Source: Apoda limacodes (taxonomy: Eukaryota > Arthropoda > Insecta > Lepidoptera > Limacodidae). From it: a stretch of 64,000 nt of DNA. Positions within the stretch are counted from its first letter, which is position 1, and the number at the start of each line of letters is the position of its first letter. Shown piece by piece: positions 23,530-35,789 of this stretch. Location of the stretch: NCBI GenBank assembly GCA_946406115.1, contig OX291553.1, positions 7,383,001-7,447,000 on the forward strand, read 5' to 3'. The notes beneath the pieces were generated by a model. The model was not told the origin of the DNA. It searched no databases and saw nothing but the letters and a program-made list of their open reading frames with translations. A program made the translations under genes and the position numbers.

Positions 23530-26500
23530 TTACAACCATTTATGACTTACTTCAGACGCGCATTTAAATTTGACATATAGTAGTCATAATTTTCCCTGTG
23601 TCCCGTTCACGCGTAACTTTCAAAAAATATTTTGACTACCGTTTGAGATTTATTTTGAAACGAAAAAGTCTTACAATTTTGTGTGTTTGGTTTTGAATTA
23701 AGATTTTTAATAATAAAATTTCTTTTTTTCAGGTAATTTAAACCACTAAAACTTCTTAACACAATTTGGGTAAGATTTTCTTTATAAAAATCAAGGTTTA
23801 CCTCATATCATAATTCTGTGTACTTTATCAGTTTAATCCTTAAATAATGTAAGATATAAATAAGATTACCAATAGATACTTTCTACAGATAACTAGCAGT
23901 AGCAGCTCAATATATCTTGACTATCAATTAATTAAGAAAGCTGCTAGTACCTTGTTAGTTTGTTATAATGATATAAAAGGGGCAACTATTCTGTATGGGG
24001 CATCCATCCTTAAAAGTAGAGGTCTAAGAAAACGATTGTATAAAAACGGCTACGACTTTGTTGCTATACGATGTAGGAGATTAAGCACCAATGCATCTTG
24101 AAATAGAACATTTGTTTTTATTTCGTTGCTGTACTGAGAGATATAATACGATTTCAAAAAGTGGGGCATCTATTCTTATTTACGTAAATTTAAACCGATT
24201 GTGGGATTCGCTGAAGGTTGTTGTGCTTTGCTTTGTTGTTTGATATAAAACTATAACCATTCAGATTTAGCTAAACAACATATTTCTATGATTTAAAATC
24301 TATCGTTTAAGCTTCACTCGCTTAAACTAGCAACTCCGCCTGGGCTATATTCGGTTAACGGTGCGGGATTCCTACGACAACTTCTTGAAAGTTTTCCGCA
24401 GCTAACTAGCAAAATTGGAAGTTAGCAAAAGGATTTTTGAGATCCACAGGTTGCTTAAAAACCCTCTAACGTCACTATCATTATTTACTCTTCTATCATA
24501 AAGTTTTATAAAGCAAACATGACTTATCACAACTAGGTTCTTTCATATAATAATTATTTAGGTACCTACACTATCTATCCCGTCAATAATGGGTCAGTCA
24601 AATCTTTGAGATGATTTGTACAGAAGAAAATAGGTTAGTAGATAAGTACTAGGAAAACACGTAGTAAAAAAATCGTAGAATTGTTTTGATTGATTAAAGG
24701 GCTTCAGTATCTTGTAAGTAACTCTAACACATTTTATAATATAATATGTCCACGACACTTGAAAGCATAATAATATATGGTCCCTAGTGTCAATCTGTCA
24801 ATACTTCAGGCTAGTAGATTGGTGAGACCCAACAGGTGTTTAGTTATAATGGGGTGGTGCAAAGATTACATAGATAACAGGGCTGTGTTACTATGCATGA
24901 TATTATTTTTAATGTAATACGTAGCAAACAATACATATCTTACAAATAAATGGGACCACAAGAAAACAGATCTTTTACTTAGATTATAGGTTCTGTAGCT
25001 ACTAGATCGCAACTCGCTGGTGGATTGGTTGCTGAGGAGGTACTGGGGGCGTACCGCTACTCTAACGACAGTGTGGTCAGGATTAGGGAATCAAAGATTA
25101 TCAGGGGTGTAACTTAATGTTTAATTACCTCTCTACTTCACTATATCGCTGACAACGTTTTCGTATTCTAATATATATTTTACTCTAATACATAACTTTT
25201 TCGTCTTTATGCTCCTGAACATCGGCCATCATCGGCACATTAGTTTAACATATGTTTCTTACCTAACCATAAGAAAGAAGGAGCAACGGTTATCGTATAC
25301 TCGAAATTCGTAAAAATCTACATTTTTTTTCTATATCTTGCTTGAACTGTCACCATACTCGTTTTCATTTTTCTTTCAATTCTTTGTATTTGAGAAAAAC
25401 TCCGTTTCCCTTATAAAAGTGTCCTAACCATAGATAAGGGGAAGTTTAATAATAATAAGCTTGTATCGCTTTCACTTCACCTAAATATGTCCGACCCGTT
25501 ACAGTACCTACCTTATAGTATAAGTGTATTACATATAGAAATAATTACATTTAACGCGCCTCCAATAGGTAACGTTCATATCAAATAATGCTACGATTCA
25601 GTGATATTTTACTACATTAATTAATAGCGATACCTTTAAATAATTATATCTTAAAAAGTAGGTTTCAGTGGAAAATCTCCATCAACATATCGTTTTAATA
25701 ATGATAAAAAAAGTTGAAATTTTTCATAATTTTCTTAGAACTTTCATAATTTTCTTAATTCTTGACACGCCCAGAACGCGCCGTATAGGTTTCCCCTACG
25801 CAGTATATACGATGACGTCATCTGACACTGATATTTTGTGCGGAGCCACACGAAGTGTTTTCTCTCGATTTAATTAATTTAATCTTAAGAGACACACTTT
25901 TAAATATTTAGATTTTTTTTAACTTTCAGCAAGAAGAAATTATGCCTATAAACTAAGTTCTTATTTAAAAAAAAAAAATAGCAACGTGTTTGTTGAAAAC
26001 ATAACAAAACTACTAGATTCCATTAAATGTCAACTTTTTACAAAATTTTAACACTAACATTATTTATTGTCCTTCAAGTGTGTTGAAAACAGTTGTATGA
26101 CACTGCTAAATACAAGCTCGGTTGAATTACGAAACCCACAACCTTGTCTGATGAGCAACCTAGCACACTTGTATCATTATGTACTAATTTCGAATAATAT
26201 TCGATATGGCTATCTATTCCCTAATATACGCGAGCTTATTTCCAAAGACATGATTAAAATACAATCTCATCATCTCAGTTTAGTAACTTGCATGAACAAG
26301 TCTTACAAAAATATGCAGATACTCAGCTTTGCACCTCAGATCAAATAAAAAAGCTCTGCACAAACATTACTAACATCGTATTATTCTAATTATTACCATA
26401 TAATCTTGCGTATTACTGTCATGTGTATTTATTAACAATGCACTAGTGTAATAAATATAAAATAATATATTAAAAAAAATTCGTATGATGCTTGGATGCG

Positions 26501-27720
26501 AATTAGTAAAGGTATCCCTGTGCCTAATATTTAAAAAGATATCTTAAAAGTCCAGTTACAGAACCTACTAAAAAACACTCTACCCACAACGGCACAGGCT
26601 TATAAATACTTTTTTTTTTATTTTTATGGTTATCTGGAGAAACGGTAGTGTCCCCGCCAAGAAGAGCTACACCAAACCAAAGAATTATTGTCGTATTTTC
26701 GGTCGGTCATTGTTTCGATCCGGATGATGCTAGAAAAATTCTACAAACTCTACATCTTGGTAAAAACGTATGCCTTGGCCGTTTCGCGATCGTCGCATCG
26801 ATAGATTTTATACTTTGGACTCGGAACAGATCCCTTGGACTATTATGTGCAGTACAAATTGGAGCTCAGCTAAGGGCTTGGCTCTGCTAGAGATCTCATA
26901 ACTTTTTAACTGAAACTTATGATTTTTGGCAATCAACTTTACATAAAATTTTGTTGGTGGAATTATTATTAAAGACATTATTGCAGTAGCACACAAAGCA
27001 GCCGCAGCTATATCTGCGTCCATTCTTATCGAAAGCGCGACCGAAACTGCAATTCTTTGCGAAGGAGGGGCACGTTTTAACGAGAAATTCATGGCGCCAA
27101 TCGCGTCGCTGAAAGTGCAGTCCGTGCGTGTCCGAGTGTAGAGCGCGCTTTATACATACTAAAGCTTCTTAGTCTAAAAGAAAGAACACGTTTAATTATT
27201 TCTCAGCCGTTAACTTTTATTTAAATTACCTACAAAGTTTCGGGAAACAAATAAAAAAATCCTACTATAGCAGACGTCACACGTTCAACCTAAAATAAGC
27301 AACAATACCTTTTTATTTATCCGTCAATGTCATTTACACAGTTTTTGGACACATATTTAAATTTCTTGCTATTGAAATTATTCATGTGAGTAGTTTAGTA
27401 AATTATGCTTATGAGGCGGATAGGGTCTTGGTGATTTTCCGTAATCTAACGCATGACATTGGAGTTATCGGTGATCAGAATAAGGCCAGTCGAGCGAAGA
27501 TAACCCGATAGCCGCTCAACCTTGACCAATCGTTACAATCCGGCCTCATTTCCCGTATCACTCGTGATACTGGGGGATTTATTCCCATTCAAACAATTCT
27601 CTACCGATCACTCAAACGTATATTTTATTGTGTTGGAATCCAAGAATGTTAAAGTTTGTAAAGATGGTTGGACGTTACTCAATTACGCATACAGCTTTCA
27701 ATGGAATTTTGAAAACTAAA
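23530..27720. other. Non-coding stretch
   Basis: About 4.2 kb without a recognised gene. A family-T head relic lies near 24325-24400 (CTAGCAACTCCGCCTGGGC). Overlapping open frames at 26648-26890 (+) and 26808-27092 (-) sit in DNA slightly richer in GC. The minus one starts at an ATG (27092) preceded by a CG-rich stretch and could in principle be a small exon, but no motif, splice signal or homologue can be named. Confidence 0.4.
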
Positions 27721-27739
27721 AAATCATGTCCTTGACTGG

Positions 27740-28045
27740 ATCATCATTGCCAGCCTTCATACATCCCCACTGCTGGGGCACGGCCTACCCTCAACGAGGG
27801 TGATTTGGGTCATAGTCCACACGCGGGCCCAGTGCGGATTGTGGACTTCACATTCGTCTTTCTTTTTCTTGACGTATGCAGGTTTCCTTACGATGTTTTC
27901 CTTTACCGTAAAGCCAGTGGTGTGAATAAATAAATCAGTGTACTTGAGAAATTAAGAAAATACTCATTGGTACACGCCGACCCCGGGGTTCGAACCTCCT
28001 CCACTTGGGACGTGAAGTGAAATTTGAACCCCTCGGCCACCACCG
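27740..28045 (-). repeat. tRNA-derived SINE
   Basis: On the minus strand the 5' end carries an internal Pol III promoter: an A-box-like TGGCCGAGGGG (28029-28039) and a B box GGTTCGAACCCC (27984-27996), about 40 bp apart. This is followed by a tRNA-unrelated body containing GAAAACATCGTAAGGAAACC and a 3' part with TCGTTGAGGGTAGGCCGTG. A related 3' piece recurs at 37597. The layout is the standard one for lepidopteran tRNA-headed SINEs, mobilised by LINE enzymes. It is non-coding and not a functional tRNA. Confidence 0.75.
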
Positions 28046-28269
28046 ACTTGACTGGATGAATAAACAGAATACCTTTTATCTAGATTTAGAGTCCGAAAGT
28101 TTTAGGCCCACCGGTTACCCAATACTGAAAGGTACCCAATACGTAAAAAAGTTTAAAAAAAAATTTCACACAGAAAACTAAAGGTATTTTCACCAAAGTA
28201 ACCGTGTAGCTTATAAATAATAATACTGATACTTTACATCTTTACACGTGTCACATTAGTATTAAGTAA

Positions 28270-28395
28270 GTAACTCAATCACGTATAAAAAGGCTAAGCG
28301 GATTTGGATGTGATTTGGCACATGAATAGATAGATCATATCTTGCATAAGGATACTTTTGTTCCAATCGAGAGTTACCACGGAAATATGTATTTT
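28270..28395 (-). repeat. Diverged family-T-like relic
   Basis: The core AAGCGGATTTGGATGTGATTTGG matches the position and wording of the family-T core (CCGCTG...GATTTAGATGAAATTTGG). Head and tail are eroded. Lies just upstream of the LINE fragment. Confidence 0.35.
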
Positions 28396-28499
28396 AGATA
28401 GTCAATAACAAAGTACAAAAGTAATGTAAAATATATAACACACCACTACTTCAGTAATACACAGTATAAACAATGCAAGTAGACACATAAGTGTAATAA

Positions 28500-29285
28500 A
28501 TCTCATCAGGAAGCTACATCACTATGGTAGTAGAGGCAAAGCTCTCGACCTTTTGACCTCCTACATGAGTAGCAGAGTACCTACAGAAAGTAAATGTCAA
28601 CGGTGAAATATCTCCGGGATCAGCAGTCACTATGGGAGTCCCTCAGGGCTCAATTTTAGGTTCTTTTCTATTTCTTATTTACATTGACGATCTCCCATAT
28701 CATGTAAAAAACCATGACATTGTCTTATTTGCTGATGACACCTCTTTACTTTTTAAAGTTAAAAGACGACAGACATGTTATGATGAATTAAATAATGCCC
28801 TTTCTAAAATTGTCAATTGATTTAACGCTAATAATTTGTTACTAAATGAAAAAAAACACCAAATGTGTTAAATTTACTTTACCAAATGTTAGTCAGATAC
28901 AGACATGTATTAATGTTAATGGCGAGCAATTAGAACTTGTTAATTCAACAGTCTTTCTTGGCATAACGCTGGACTCCAAACTTCAATGGGGTCCTCATAT
29001 TCATAACCTAGCCAAAAAACTTAGCTCTGCTGTGTATGCGATCAAGAAAATAAGACAATTGACCGATGTCGACACTGCAAAAATAGTATATTTTAGCTAT
29101 TTCCATAGTTTAATGACATATGGTATCCTATTGTGGGGTAGCGCTGCTGATGTTAATACAATATTTTTGTTACAAAAAAGGGCAATTCGTGCTATTTATA
29201 ATATAATATTTCTTAACTTTGACGTTTCAAAAGTGATTGTAAAATCCTTATTTAAATAAAACATTTTGACTTTGACTTTGACTTT
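28500..29285 (+). pseudogene. Jockey-like LINE reverse transcriptase, broken 3' fragment
   Basis: This is the remains of a non-LTR retrotransposon ORF2, which copies element RNA into DNA at a nicked target. From 28500 the frame reads like the RT finger/palm approach. It then gives GVPQGSILGSFLF and the catalytic FADDTS (28632-28820, first frame). A TGA at 28818-28820 replaces what is normally Trp, and a shift at the poly-A run around 28849 moves to a second frame (28846-29259). That frame carries FLGITLDSKLQWGPHI and LLWGSAAD...LQKRAIRAIYN, the thumb/C-terminal block of jockey/CR1 elements. The normal C-terminus is missing after AIYN. The piece ends with a TTTGAC-repeat tail (about 29265-29285), a typical LINE 3' tail. 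It is 5' truncated with no endonuclease domain. Not functional. Confidence 0.85.
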
Positions 29286-29568
29286 AATATCACAGTCGAA
29301 ACATACATTTTATTTATACAGTCAGTCAATCATCGCCTTTGTTAAATCCGACAACGTCTAGAAGTCATGGCGCCGAGATAAAATGTATGACTGGCTGGAT
29401 AGCACCCTACTAGCTGTATGTGACGATATAGTGTACTCGGGTGCGCTCGGCCTCCGTATCTATCGTCGACGGCCGACGAATGAAATTATCGTTAATGTAC
29501 GTAATGTTTGTTGAGAGACCTTCAAAAATATCCTTTTTTGCAATTCAAATAAAGCATACTAGCTTTTG

Positions 29569-29842
29569 CCAGCGGCTCCGCCCGCCCTAAATTCGGTTAT
29601 CGGCGTGGACCTCCTTAATTAACTCCAATTAATTAATTAGTTATACAAATAAATTGCTATAGCAATAGTTATACCCGTAGGAACTTATGAATGTTTAGGC
29701 ATAAAAAGTACCCTATATATTATTCCAGGACCTAACCAATATGTATGCCAAGTTTTACCCTGATCCGTCCAGTGGTTGAAGCGTGATTGAGTAACAAACA
29801 TTCATCCAGACATACAAACTTTCACATTTATAATATTAGTAG
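29569..29842 (+). repeat. Dispersed repeat family T, plus-strand full-length copy
   Basis: The head TAGCTTTTGCCAGCGGCTC is followed by CGCCCGCCCTAAATTCGG. The middle has CCAGGACCTAACC. The end is a GTCCAGTGGTTGAAGCGTGA core and a CATTTATAATATTAGTA tail. About 275 bp, non-coding. One of the most complete copies in the window. Confidence 0.7.
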
Positions 29843-30059
29843 AATTGAATTATTTTACCATTATATTAATGACCTTGATACGTAAGTAACATTCTTTTGG
29901 TGCTAATGTGCAAAAACGTTGAGCGATTGTAGATGATTATAATTAAGTACCAATTCGTAAGCTAACCCTTCCATATATGTAAAAAATATCGAATTCGGCT
30001 AAAAATGAAAATAATATAAATTATATTCATATTTTTTTTTAGTTCCAAGTTGCACCTAC

Positions 30060-30215
30060 TTTTAAATCTTATTCTACTAGATTTCCTCTACCTAAAGGTT
30101 GTCTGGAAGAAATCGCTAAATAGCGATAAGACCGCCTCAATTGTACTCTACCAATTAATGAATTTACTGTCTTTAATTATTTTCTTGTGCAAAAAAGAAT
30201 TTACTACTTACTACT
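30060..30215 (+). repeat. LINE 3'-UTR relic
   Basis: GGTTGTCTGGAAGAAATCGC followed by TAAATAGCGATAAGACCGCC contains a small hairpin (CGCTA...TAGCG). I know this wording from the 3' UTRs of lepidopteran LINEs of RTE type. No poly-A end or coding part is attached. Assignment is from recall and so tentative. Confidence 0.4.
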
Positions 30216-30960
30216 ACTAAATGACGGAGTTCTACGGTAACAAACATTAGAAAAAAATTACAATCGAATTGAGAACCTCTTTGAAGTCTGTTACAAAAGA
30301 TAAAAAAGGCGGCAATTGTTAGTCAAAACCACAGTCATAAATCTGTCAAAACTTATGACATTTTGCATCATAAGAGCATTATAATGTATGATGAATACAG
30401 TTCAAATACTTTTAAATAGGTACAGTGAGTTTATCAAAACAGATGTTGCCATTTTTCCTTTACATCCAACAAGAATAGAATTAAAACAAGTAATCGATGA
30501 TTTTATTAGTAAATCTATTATTATAAAATAATTTCCGAAACGTTTGAAAGAAGGTATTCTCTTTAAATTAAGAACAGTGCCGTTTTGCTGCCAACAATAT
30601 AATCCAAGTTCTCCCTACGTTATTGGACATGCATTTTACTAAGTGCATTAGCCGAATTAGTCCGCTGAGGCGTGCCGAAAAATTCAATTTGCCTTCAACG
30701 TTGTGTGGTCCAGTAAAAAAAAGTAAGCAGTTCGATAAAAAATATGTTCGATATACCGGAAAACCTAGTCGAAAGATAATAAGGGTTTGCGTTCAAAGAA
30801 ATCGGATTAACAGTTACGTTTTACTCAAAATCGGTAGGGAAGCAAAAGTATATTAGAGAGACTTTGGATTTTTGTAAAACCTTTTATTATCACGTTTTTT
30901 TTTATATGTGGATGTTTACTATAAATAATTTACAAGTATCATCCATATCCGTGAAGTTGA

Positions 30961-31477
30961 AGGGTTTTCCAATAAGAGGTTTTATTTTTGCTATTAAAAA
31001 AACGAGTATTTTTTAAAAGATATTAATGAATGTTTATTTCATTGTAAAGAGCAAGATTTGCCATTACATTTGAAAACGAAATAAGCCAAATGGCCGCCAT
31101 GGCAAAGTTTCCAGGACCAATTCGCACATTTTCGGCTGTATGTCCTCACTCCTCGATAACTTCATGAATTTCATCTTTGAAGTCATGAATCGATTGTGGA
31201 GCATTGCCATAGACCTTATCTTCCACGTAGTCACAAAGAAAAAAGTCTAAAGGTGTTAAACTCTTCGAGAAAATAACACGGTCAAGAAACTTTTCTTGCA
31301 AGATTGCGATTGTAATTGTAATTTTAACAATTTCAGTGCGTTGTTGAAGCGTGTATCGTACCATTTTTAATAATGACGTACTTTTAACTTGTCAAATGTC
31401 AAAAGATGACAGCTTCAAAATTGATAACAGAGCAAATAGCAGGCTATTAAAAAAGAAAACTCTTATTGGAAAACCCT
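30961..31477 (-). mobile_element. Tc1/mariner-type deletion derivative with TIRs
   Basis: 517-bp element whose ends AGGGTTTTCCAATAAGAG (30961) and CTCTTATTGGAAAACCCT (31460-31477) are inverted. Similarity continues inward through the TTTTTGCTATTAAAAAA part. Inside, the minus strand holds a much shortened transposase reading (ATG at 31364). The N-terminal MVRYTLQQRTEIVKI is joined almost directly to the C-terminal LTPLDFFLCDYVEDKVYGN block, so most of the DNA-binding and DDE catalytic region is gone. The right end is followed by ATA but the left is preceded by GA, so a TA duplication is not preserved on both sides. Confidence 0.7.
31146..31364 (-). pseudogene. Internally deleted mariner-like transposase
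   Basis: 72 codons between an ATG and a TAG-type stop. Residues 1-15 match the start of insect mariner-type transposases with a conserved RYTLQQRTEIVKI opening. Residues about 34-72 match their C-terminal LTPLDFFLxxYVxDKVY...I block, near the third catalytic Asp region. A full transposase of this kind is roughly 340-400 residues, so about four fifths is missing. Beyond the stop the frame recovers as a GGHLA-type ending, typical of the true C-terminus, so the stop is secondary decay. It cannot be catalytic. The TIRs at 30961 and 31477 show it is the relic gene of that element. Confidence 0.65.
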
Positions 31478-31537
31478 ATAGTTTACGGGTTATGACCTGA
31501 TGAGTCTATGGATAGAAAATAGGTAACAGTTGTAAGC

Positions 31538-31680
31538 TTTTTTTTTTTTTTTTTATTCCACTCAGGTGGCAAACAAGCTTGCGGTCCACCTGATGGTAAG
31601 CGGTGACCGTAGCCTATATGGACGCTTGCAACACCAGGGGTATCATTCGCGCGTTGCCGACACTTTAAAAGTCTAATTTT
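31538..31680 (-). repeat. Truncated LINE 3' end (family L) with poly(A)
   Basis: Minus strand: a short C-terminal coding scrap (RQRANDTPGVASVH), then the 3' UTR, then a poly(A) seen on the plus strand as 17 T (31538-31554). Same family and orientation as 20396, 52021 and 56892. Poly(A) and truncation indicate target-primed reverse transcription. Confidence 0.65.
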
Positions 31681-33175
31681 TTTATTTATGTTATGTTACA
31701 GGCAAAGTATAAAATACCAGCATTCTATGGAATGCCGAGTCATTCCACTAAAAGATTCTTTAGGTAATGTATAAATTGTTAAATCTTGTTTTGTCTTATA
31801 GGTATATACGATAAAATAAATGCCTAGTCGAAAACGCTAGGTACTCTTAACTTTATATTATTATACTTTATTATACTACTATACTTCTACAATACCTTAT
31901 TCATCAGATTCTGGCGCCAGGCTGTTAAAACAATTCATGGCTATCTATATTCCGGAACTGCGAAGTGGGGCACGGGCAGAGGCCCTGGAGATATATTTAT
32001 AAATAAAAAATATTGTTTTTTTTGACATGTAGATTAGAATAATTGCCAAAATCACCTTTACGTAATTTATGGACGCCCCCGAACATGTTGCATACGACGA
32101 GTGTTTATACTGTAGTGGCGTTTTGTTGACCGACATTATGCACATTATGCGTTTAGTGTCAATAATCTTACCATAGAGAATGAGTCAAGATTTGTAAAGT
32201 TTGTCACACAAAATTTATGTATTTTTAACTTGGCTGGATTATGACATTAAACGCATTAAATCAGTGAACGGAACGCATCTATTATTGCAGCCCCTGGTGT
32301 CAACAATGAGTATGTAGTTTTGAAAATATAAATTTATTATTAATGATTTATATAAAAATATTATACAATTATATTTTATTTTCAAAAACAATATAATATA
32401 AATATATAAAATAAAATATAATAGAAAGTGCTCTTTTTTTTTCTCCATGTACATATTTTTTATTATTGAAGTGAAAACTTCTTTAGCGGCGTTGTGCACT
32501 TTTTTGGTATGGGTAAAAAATTATAAACTCGCGTCAGGTCACGTGTCCTAATCGTGAAAATGCGTAAGACGGATGGAGAGTAGGCAGCTGGCGCGGCGAA
32601 GGAGGGAGTATCCCCCTCTCTTTTTACGGCGCGGCGAAAATGTATGCCTGCGCCTGCTGTTTCGTTTAGGCGGCGCAGAGCGCTTGCGTGAATGGTCGTG
32701 TGTAACATAAACATGTTACAGCGTGCTACGCGCATCCATGGATGGTGACAGCTGATGGCTCGACCGTCTGTGTAGTGGCCATACTGCTGTGTATTCGTAA
32801 AATTCGTGTATATAAAGTGTTTAAAATATGGAAATTGAACAAAGTGCATCTTTGTCTTTGTAAAATACGGAAAACGTAATGCCACGCCTATTATAATTTT
32901 TATTTTTAGTATTCGTGATTATGAGTAGTACAGGGAGGTTGGATATGGAATTTTAATTCTATGACAGATTGCGATGTCAAACATACTACGTCAAAAAAGT
33001 AAATAAATAAACATTATTATTTCTTGAAAATGTCAAAGACATGTCTTGTGACATATTTGAGTGTTAAGCGCGAATCGTGTGTAAAGGTTTTCACTTCTGC
33101 CGGCACTCCCGAAGTGCAACTCGTTCTTTTTTAATTTATTTTATTTTAATAGTGTTCAATGTCCTGATATAAAAT
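31681..33175. other. Non-coding stretch with GC-rich patch
   Basis: About 32535-32770 is markedly GC-rich (CTGGCGCGGCGAAGGAGG, then ACGGCGCGGCGAAAATG, then AGGCGGCGCAGAGCGC). It produces the 140-codon minus frame 32463-32885, which has no recognisable domain. The repeated GGCGCGGCGAA suggests a repeat-derived patch or a CpG promoter. Flanks are AT-rich and featureless. Confidence 0.4.
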
Positions 33176-33178
33176 CAT

Positions 33179-33421
33179 TCTAATATTATAAATGCGAAAG
33201 TAACTCTGTCTTTCTGTCTGTCTGTTACCTCTTTACGCTTAAACCGCTGTACGGATTAAGATGAAATTTGGCATGGAGATAGTTTGAATCCTGGGAAAGG
33301 AAGAACATAGGCTACTCGATCTGTTAAGTGCGAACCGGACTCGGGCACTTTAGGTAAAAAGCAACTTTCGCCGGGTTACAGAGGGACGGCAACGGAACAA
33401 CATTCGCCGGAACCGCTAGTA
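33179..33421 (-). repeat. Dispersed repeat family T, minus-strand copy
   Basis: Plus-strand reading begins TAATATTATAAATGCGAAAG, then (CTGT)n, CGCTTAAACCGCTGTACGG and the GAAATTTGGCATGGAGATAG core. It ends at GGAACCGCTAGTA. An AT microsatellite (33419-33452) abuts the head side. Confidence 0.7.
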
Positions 33422-33452
33422 TATATATATATATTTATATATATATATATAC
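33419..33452. repeat. (TA)n microsatellite
   Basis: About 34 bp of alternating TA with one TTT interruption, directly at the end of a family-T copy. Confidence 0.9.
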
Positions 33453-33810
33453 AGGTCACACTTGCCCAATATATTTTTAGTGCAAAAGATCTTGGAATGT
33501 TCACCACAAACACTAACCGCTTACATTACGCTTTTAACGTCATAAAACGAATCCTTATGTATCTCAGGATTTTTACAATCGCTCCCTGATCTCGCACTGT
33601 ATATCACGCTAACGCGTTTATGCCGTCCCCTTCTATTTATGATGATTTCTCACCCTTTCTCTTACGCTGGTATTTACATATTTATCCATTTAATGGCATT
33701 ACATATTACTATATTTCACTTGTGGTATTGTGCATGTCGCCACTGAACAAGTAATAAAATGGGACGCATAAAATTAATATGTTCACAGACGTTTTACTAC
33801 GTTTAGTCTT

Positions 33811-34007
33811 TTTTTATTTACGCCTGGCTGAGAACTCATGTATTTATTTACGACTGGCTGTTAACTATTGTTTTTATTAACGGCTCGCTGTAAACTATTG
33901 TTTTTATTTACGACTAACTGTGACCTATTGTGTTTATTTCCGACTGGCTGTGAACTATTGTTTTTATTTACGACTGTCTGTGAACTATTGTTTTTTTATC
34001 CGACTTT
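33811..34007. repeat. Exact 30-bp-period minisatellite, 6.5 units
   Basis: Units start at 33811, 33841, 33871, 33901, 33931 and 33961, with a partial unit at 33991. All are exactly 30 bp. The consensus reads TTTTTATTTACGACTGGCTG then TGAACTATTG. Units differ by a few substitutions but never in length. The sequence is open in some frames because 30 is a multiple of 3, but there is no flanking gene. Confidence 0.9.
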
Positions 34008-34009
34008 CA

Positions 34010-35030
34010 AGAAGCATCCGGTTTTAATATATATGTCTGCATAAATATTTGTTTGTACTTCGTTGTTTGTAAACCGATTGATGAGTTTTTTTATGTAAGG
34101 TTTTATTATAATCAAATTTATAAATTTGATGAGAAACTGATAATGGAACCCTGAGTAAGGTTAGAAAATGCGAAGAAGGCAGGACGTCGCTTTAGAATTT
34201 GTATAAAATAGAAAATCAATATTAATTCATACAACTCCTCAAAAGAATATTTTAGGAACCTAAATTTAACCAAATTTAACACTATCCAGTCATAATACTA
34301 AAAATTTAACAACTTAAAAATATACACTATTTATGAAAAGACTTCTGGTCAACAAGATACCAGTTATAAAAACGAAATTATATCATTTTTCATTTCAATC
34401 AATTTTTAAAGTATGTCCATTACATTCGCGTGTAAATCGAAATTTGAGTGGTGGGCGACCTGTTTACCGATAACACTTTCAAAAAACCCTATATGACACT
34501 TTATCATAATCGACAAAGACAACGGAATCATTAAAAATCACAAAAATATACCTTAAAAACAAACTTTTAACCCTAAACGTAAAGTAGGAACTGGAACTTC
34601 ATTTTACCTACTTGAGTACCTATGCAATCAGACGTATAACTTTTTCAAATCTTATTTTCTGCAAAAAGTATCTACTCATTTTTCATTCATTATATTAGGC
34701 ACCCTATTTTTTTTTTACTTGTAACCCAGGTTGTAAAAGGTACTTTAAATAGTATACCTAAAGCTAATAATCTTGATTAATTTATGAATTCCTCTTTACA
34801 ACAGGAGAACCGTGGATACATAATAGCGATATTTTATAATATAGTTTACTGTTATTGACCTAATAGATGTTAGACATCCCACAATTGAATCTTAATTTTA
34901 TCAGCCTTTGAAGGACATGTCTAAATTTAAAAACATCACCTGGTGCTGTCAGACTCACTCACACCACTACAAAAATTCACACAAAGATTTGAAGGACTTT
35001 ATTTAAGTAATTACTTCTTTTTATTAACTA
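34010..35030. other. Non-coding stretch
   Basis: AT-rich. The text just after the minisatellite (about 34015-34110, with GTTTGTAAACCGATTGATGA) reads like the 3' region of a dispersed repeat, suggesting the minisatellite belongs to one. No gene or second copy found. Confidence 0.4.
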
Positions 35031-35032
35031 AC

Positions 35033-35275
35033 TAGCTTTTGCCCGAGGCTTCACCTGTGCTAAATTATCTCCTAATAACTCCTGGATAATAGTAAGAAAG
35101 TATGTTATAGCTAAAGGAATTCGGTAACAGTTCGTTTTGCGGGAAACTTTGTTTGTGGAATTTTTCCGGGATATAATATACCGTATTTGTTAATTCATGG
35201 TACTCATAAGCTATCTCCATTCCGAATTTCAATCAAATCGATTACCTCAGTTGTCATAGCGTGAAGGTTAGTAAC
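35033..35275 (+). repeat. Dispersed repeat family T, plus-strand copy
   Basis: TAGCTTTTGCCCGAGGCTTC head, a CCTAATAACTCC part, GATATAATATACCG, and the CATAAGCTATCTCCATTCCG core that precedes the (C)AGTTG/GCGTGAAGG 3' region. The TTATAATATTA tail has been lost. Confidence 0.6.
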
Positions 35276-35789
35276 ATTTTTCACACACACTCACATACTT
35301 TTGCATTGATAATATTCGTAGGATATATATACTAAGTAGATAGGTATAATAATTAATAAGGTTGCAGAAATAAATATATGGATAGATAACCACAATCACG
35401 TTCTGTCTGACATTATTACCAACTAAGTAAATAGGTATGAAGAGGAGTACTACAGACATGCTCACGCACAGTAATGTGTGGATCTTGCAACGTGGGTAGG
35501 TGTGTGTGTGTTCAATGTCGGATCGTCGCCCGCGCACGGTTTTAGTACAATGTCACCTCGGTAACCTTGGGGGGGGTTAGGCTAATCTTGAGGTCTTTGA
35601 CCGTATTGTCTACGAAAAAATGTTAACTTAGCTCGCACGTTAGGTCTCACGGTAGGCTAGGATAGTATTGAGAAGATCTGTAGATATCAAATAGGTTTCG
35701 GGTTTTATACGTTTTTCTTATTTATAACTTTTGTACTAAAAATACGTTTAACGATTGGCGTTTTTTAAAGATATTTATTTGTTTATACA

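Noticed and set aside
26648..27092. Small gene or exon on either strand
   Set aside because: Overlapping opposite-strand frames of similar length, no motif and no splice signal that can be defended. Left as non-coding.
32463..32885. 140-codon minus-strand ORF
   Set aside because: Open because of the GC-rich patch. No recognisable domain and no splice or promoter support.
33811..34007. CRISPR-like array
   Set aside because: The units are contiguous 30-bp tandem repeats with no spacers, in an evidently eukaryotic setting. It is a minisatellite.
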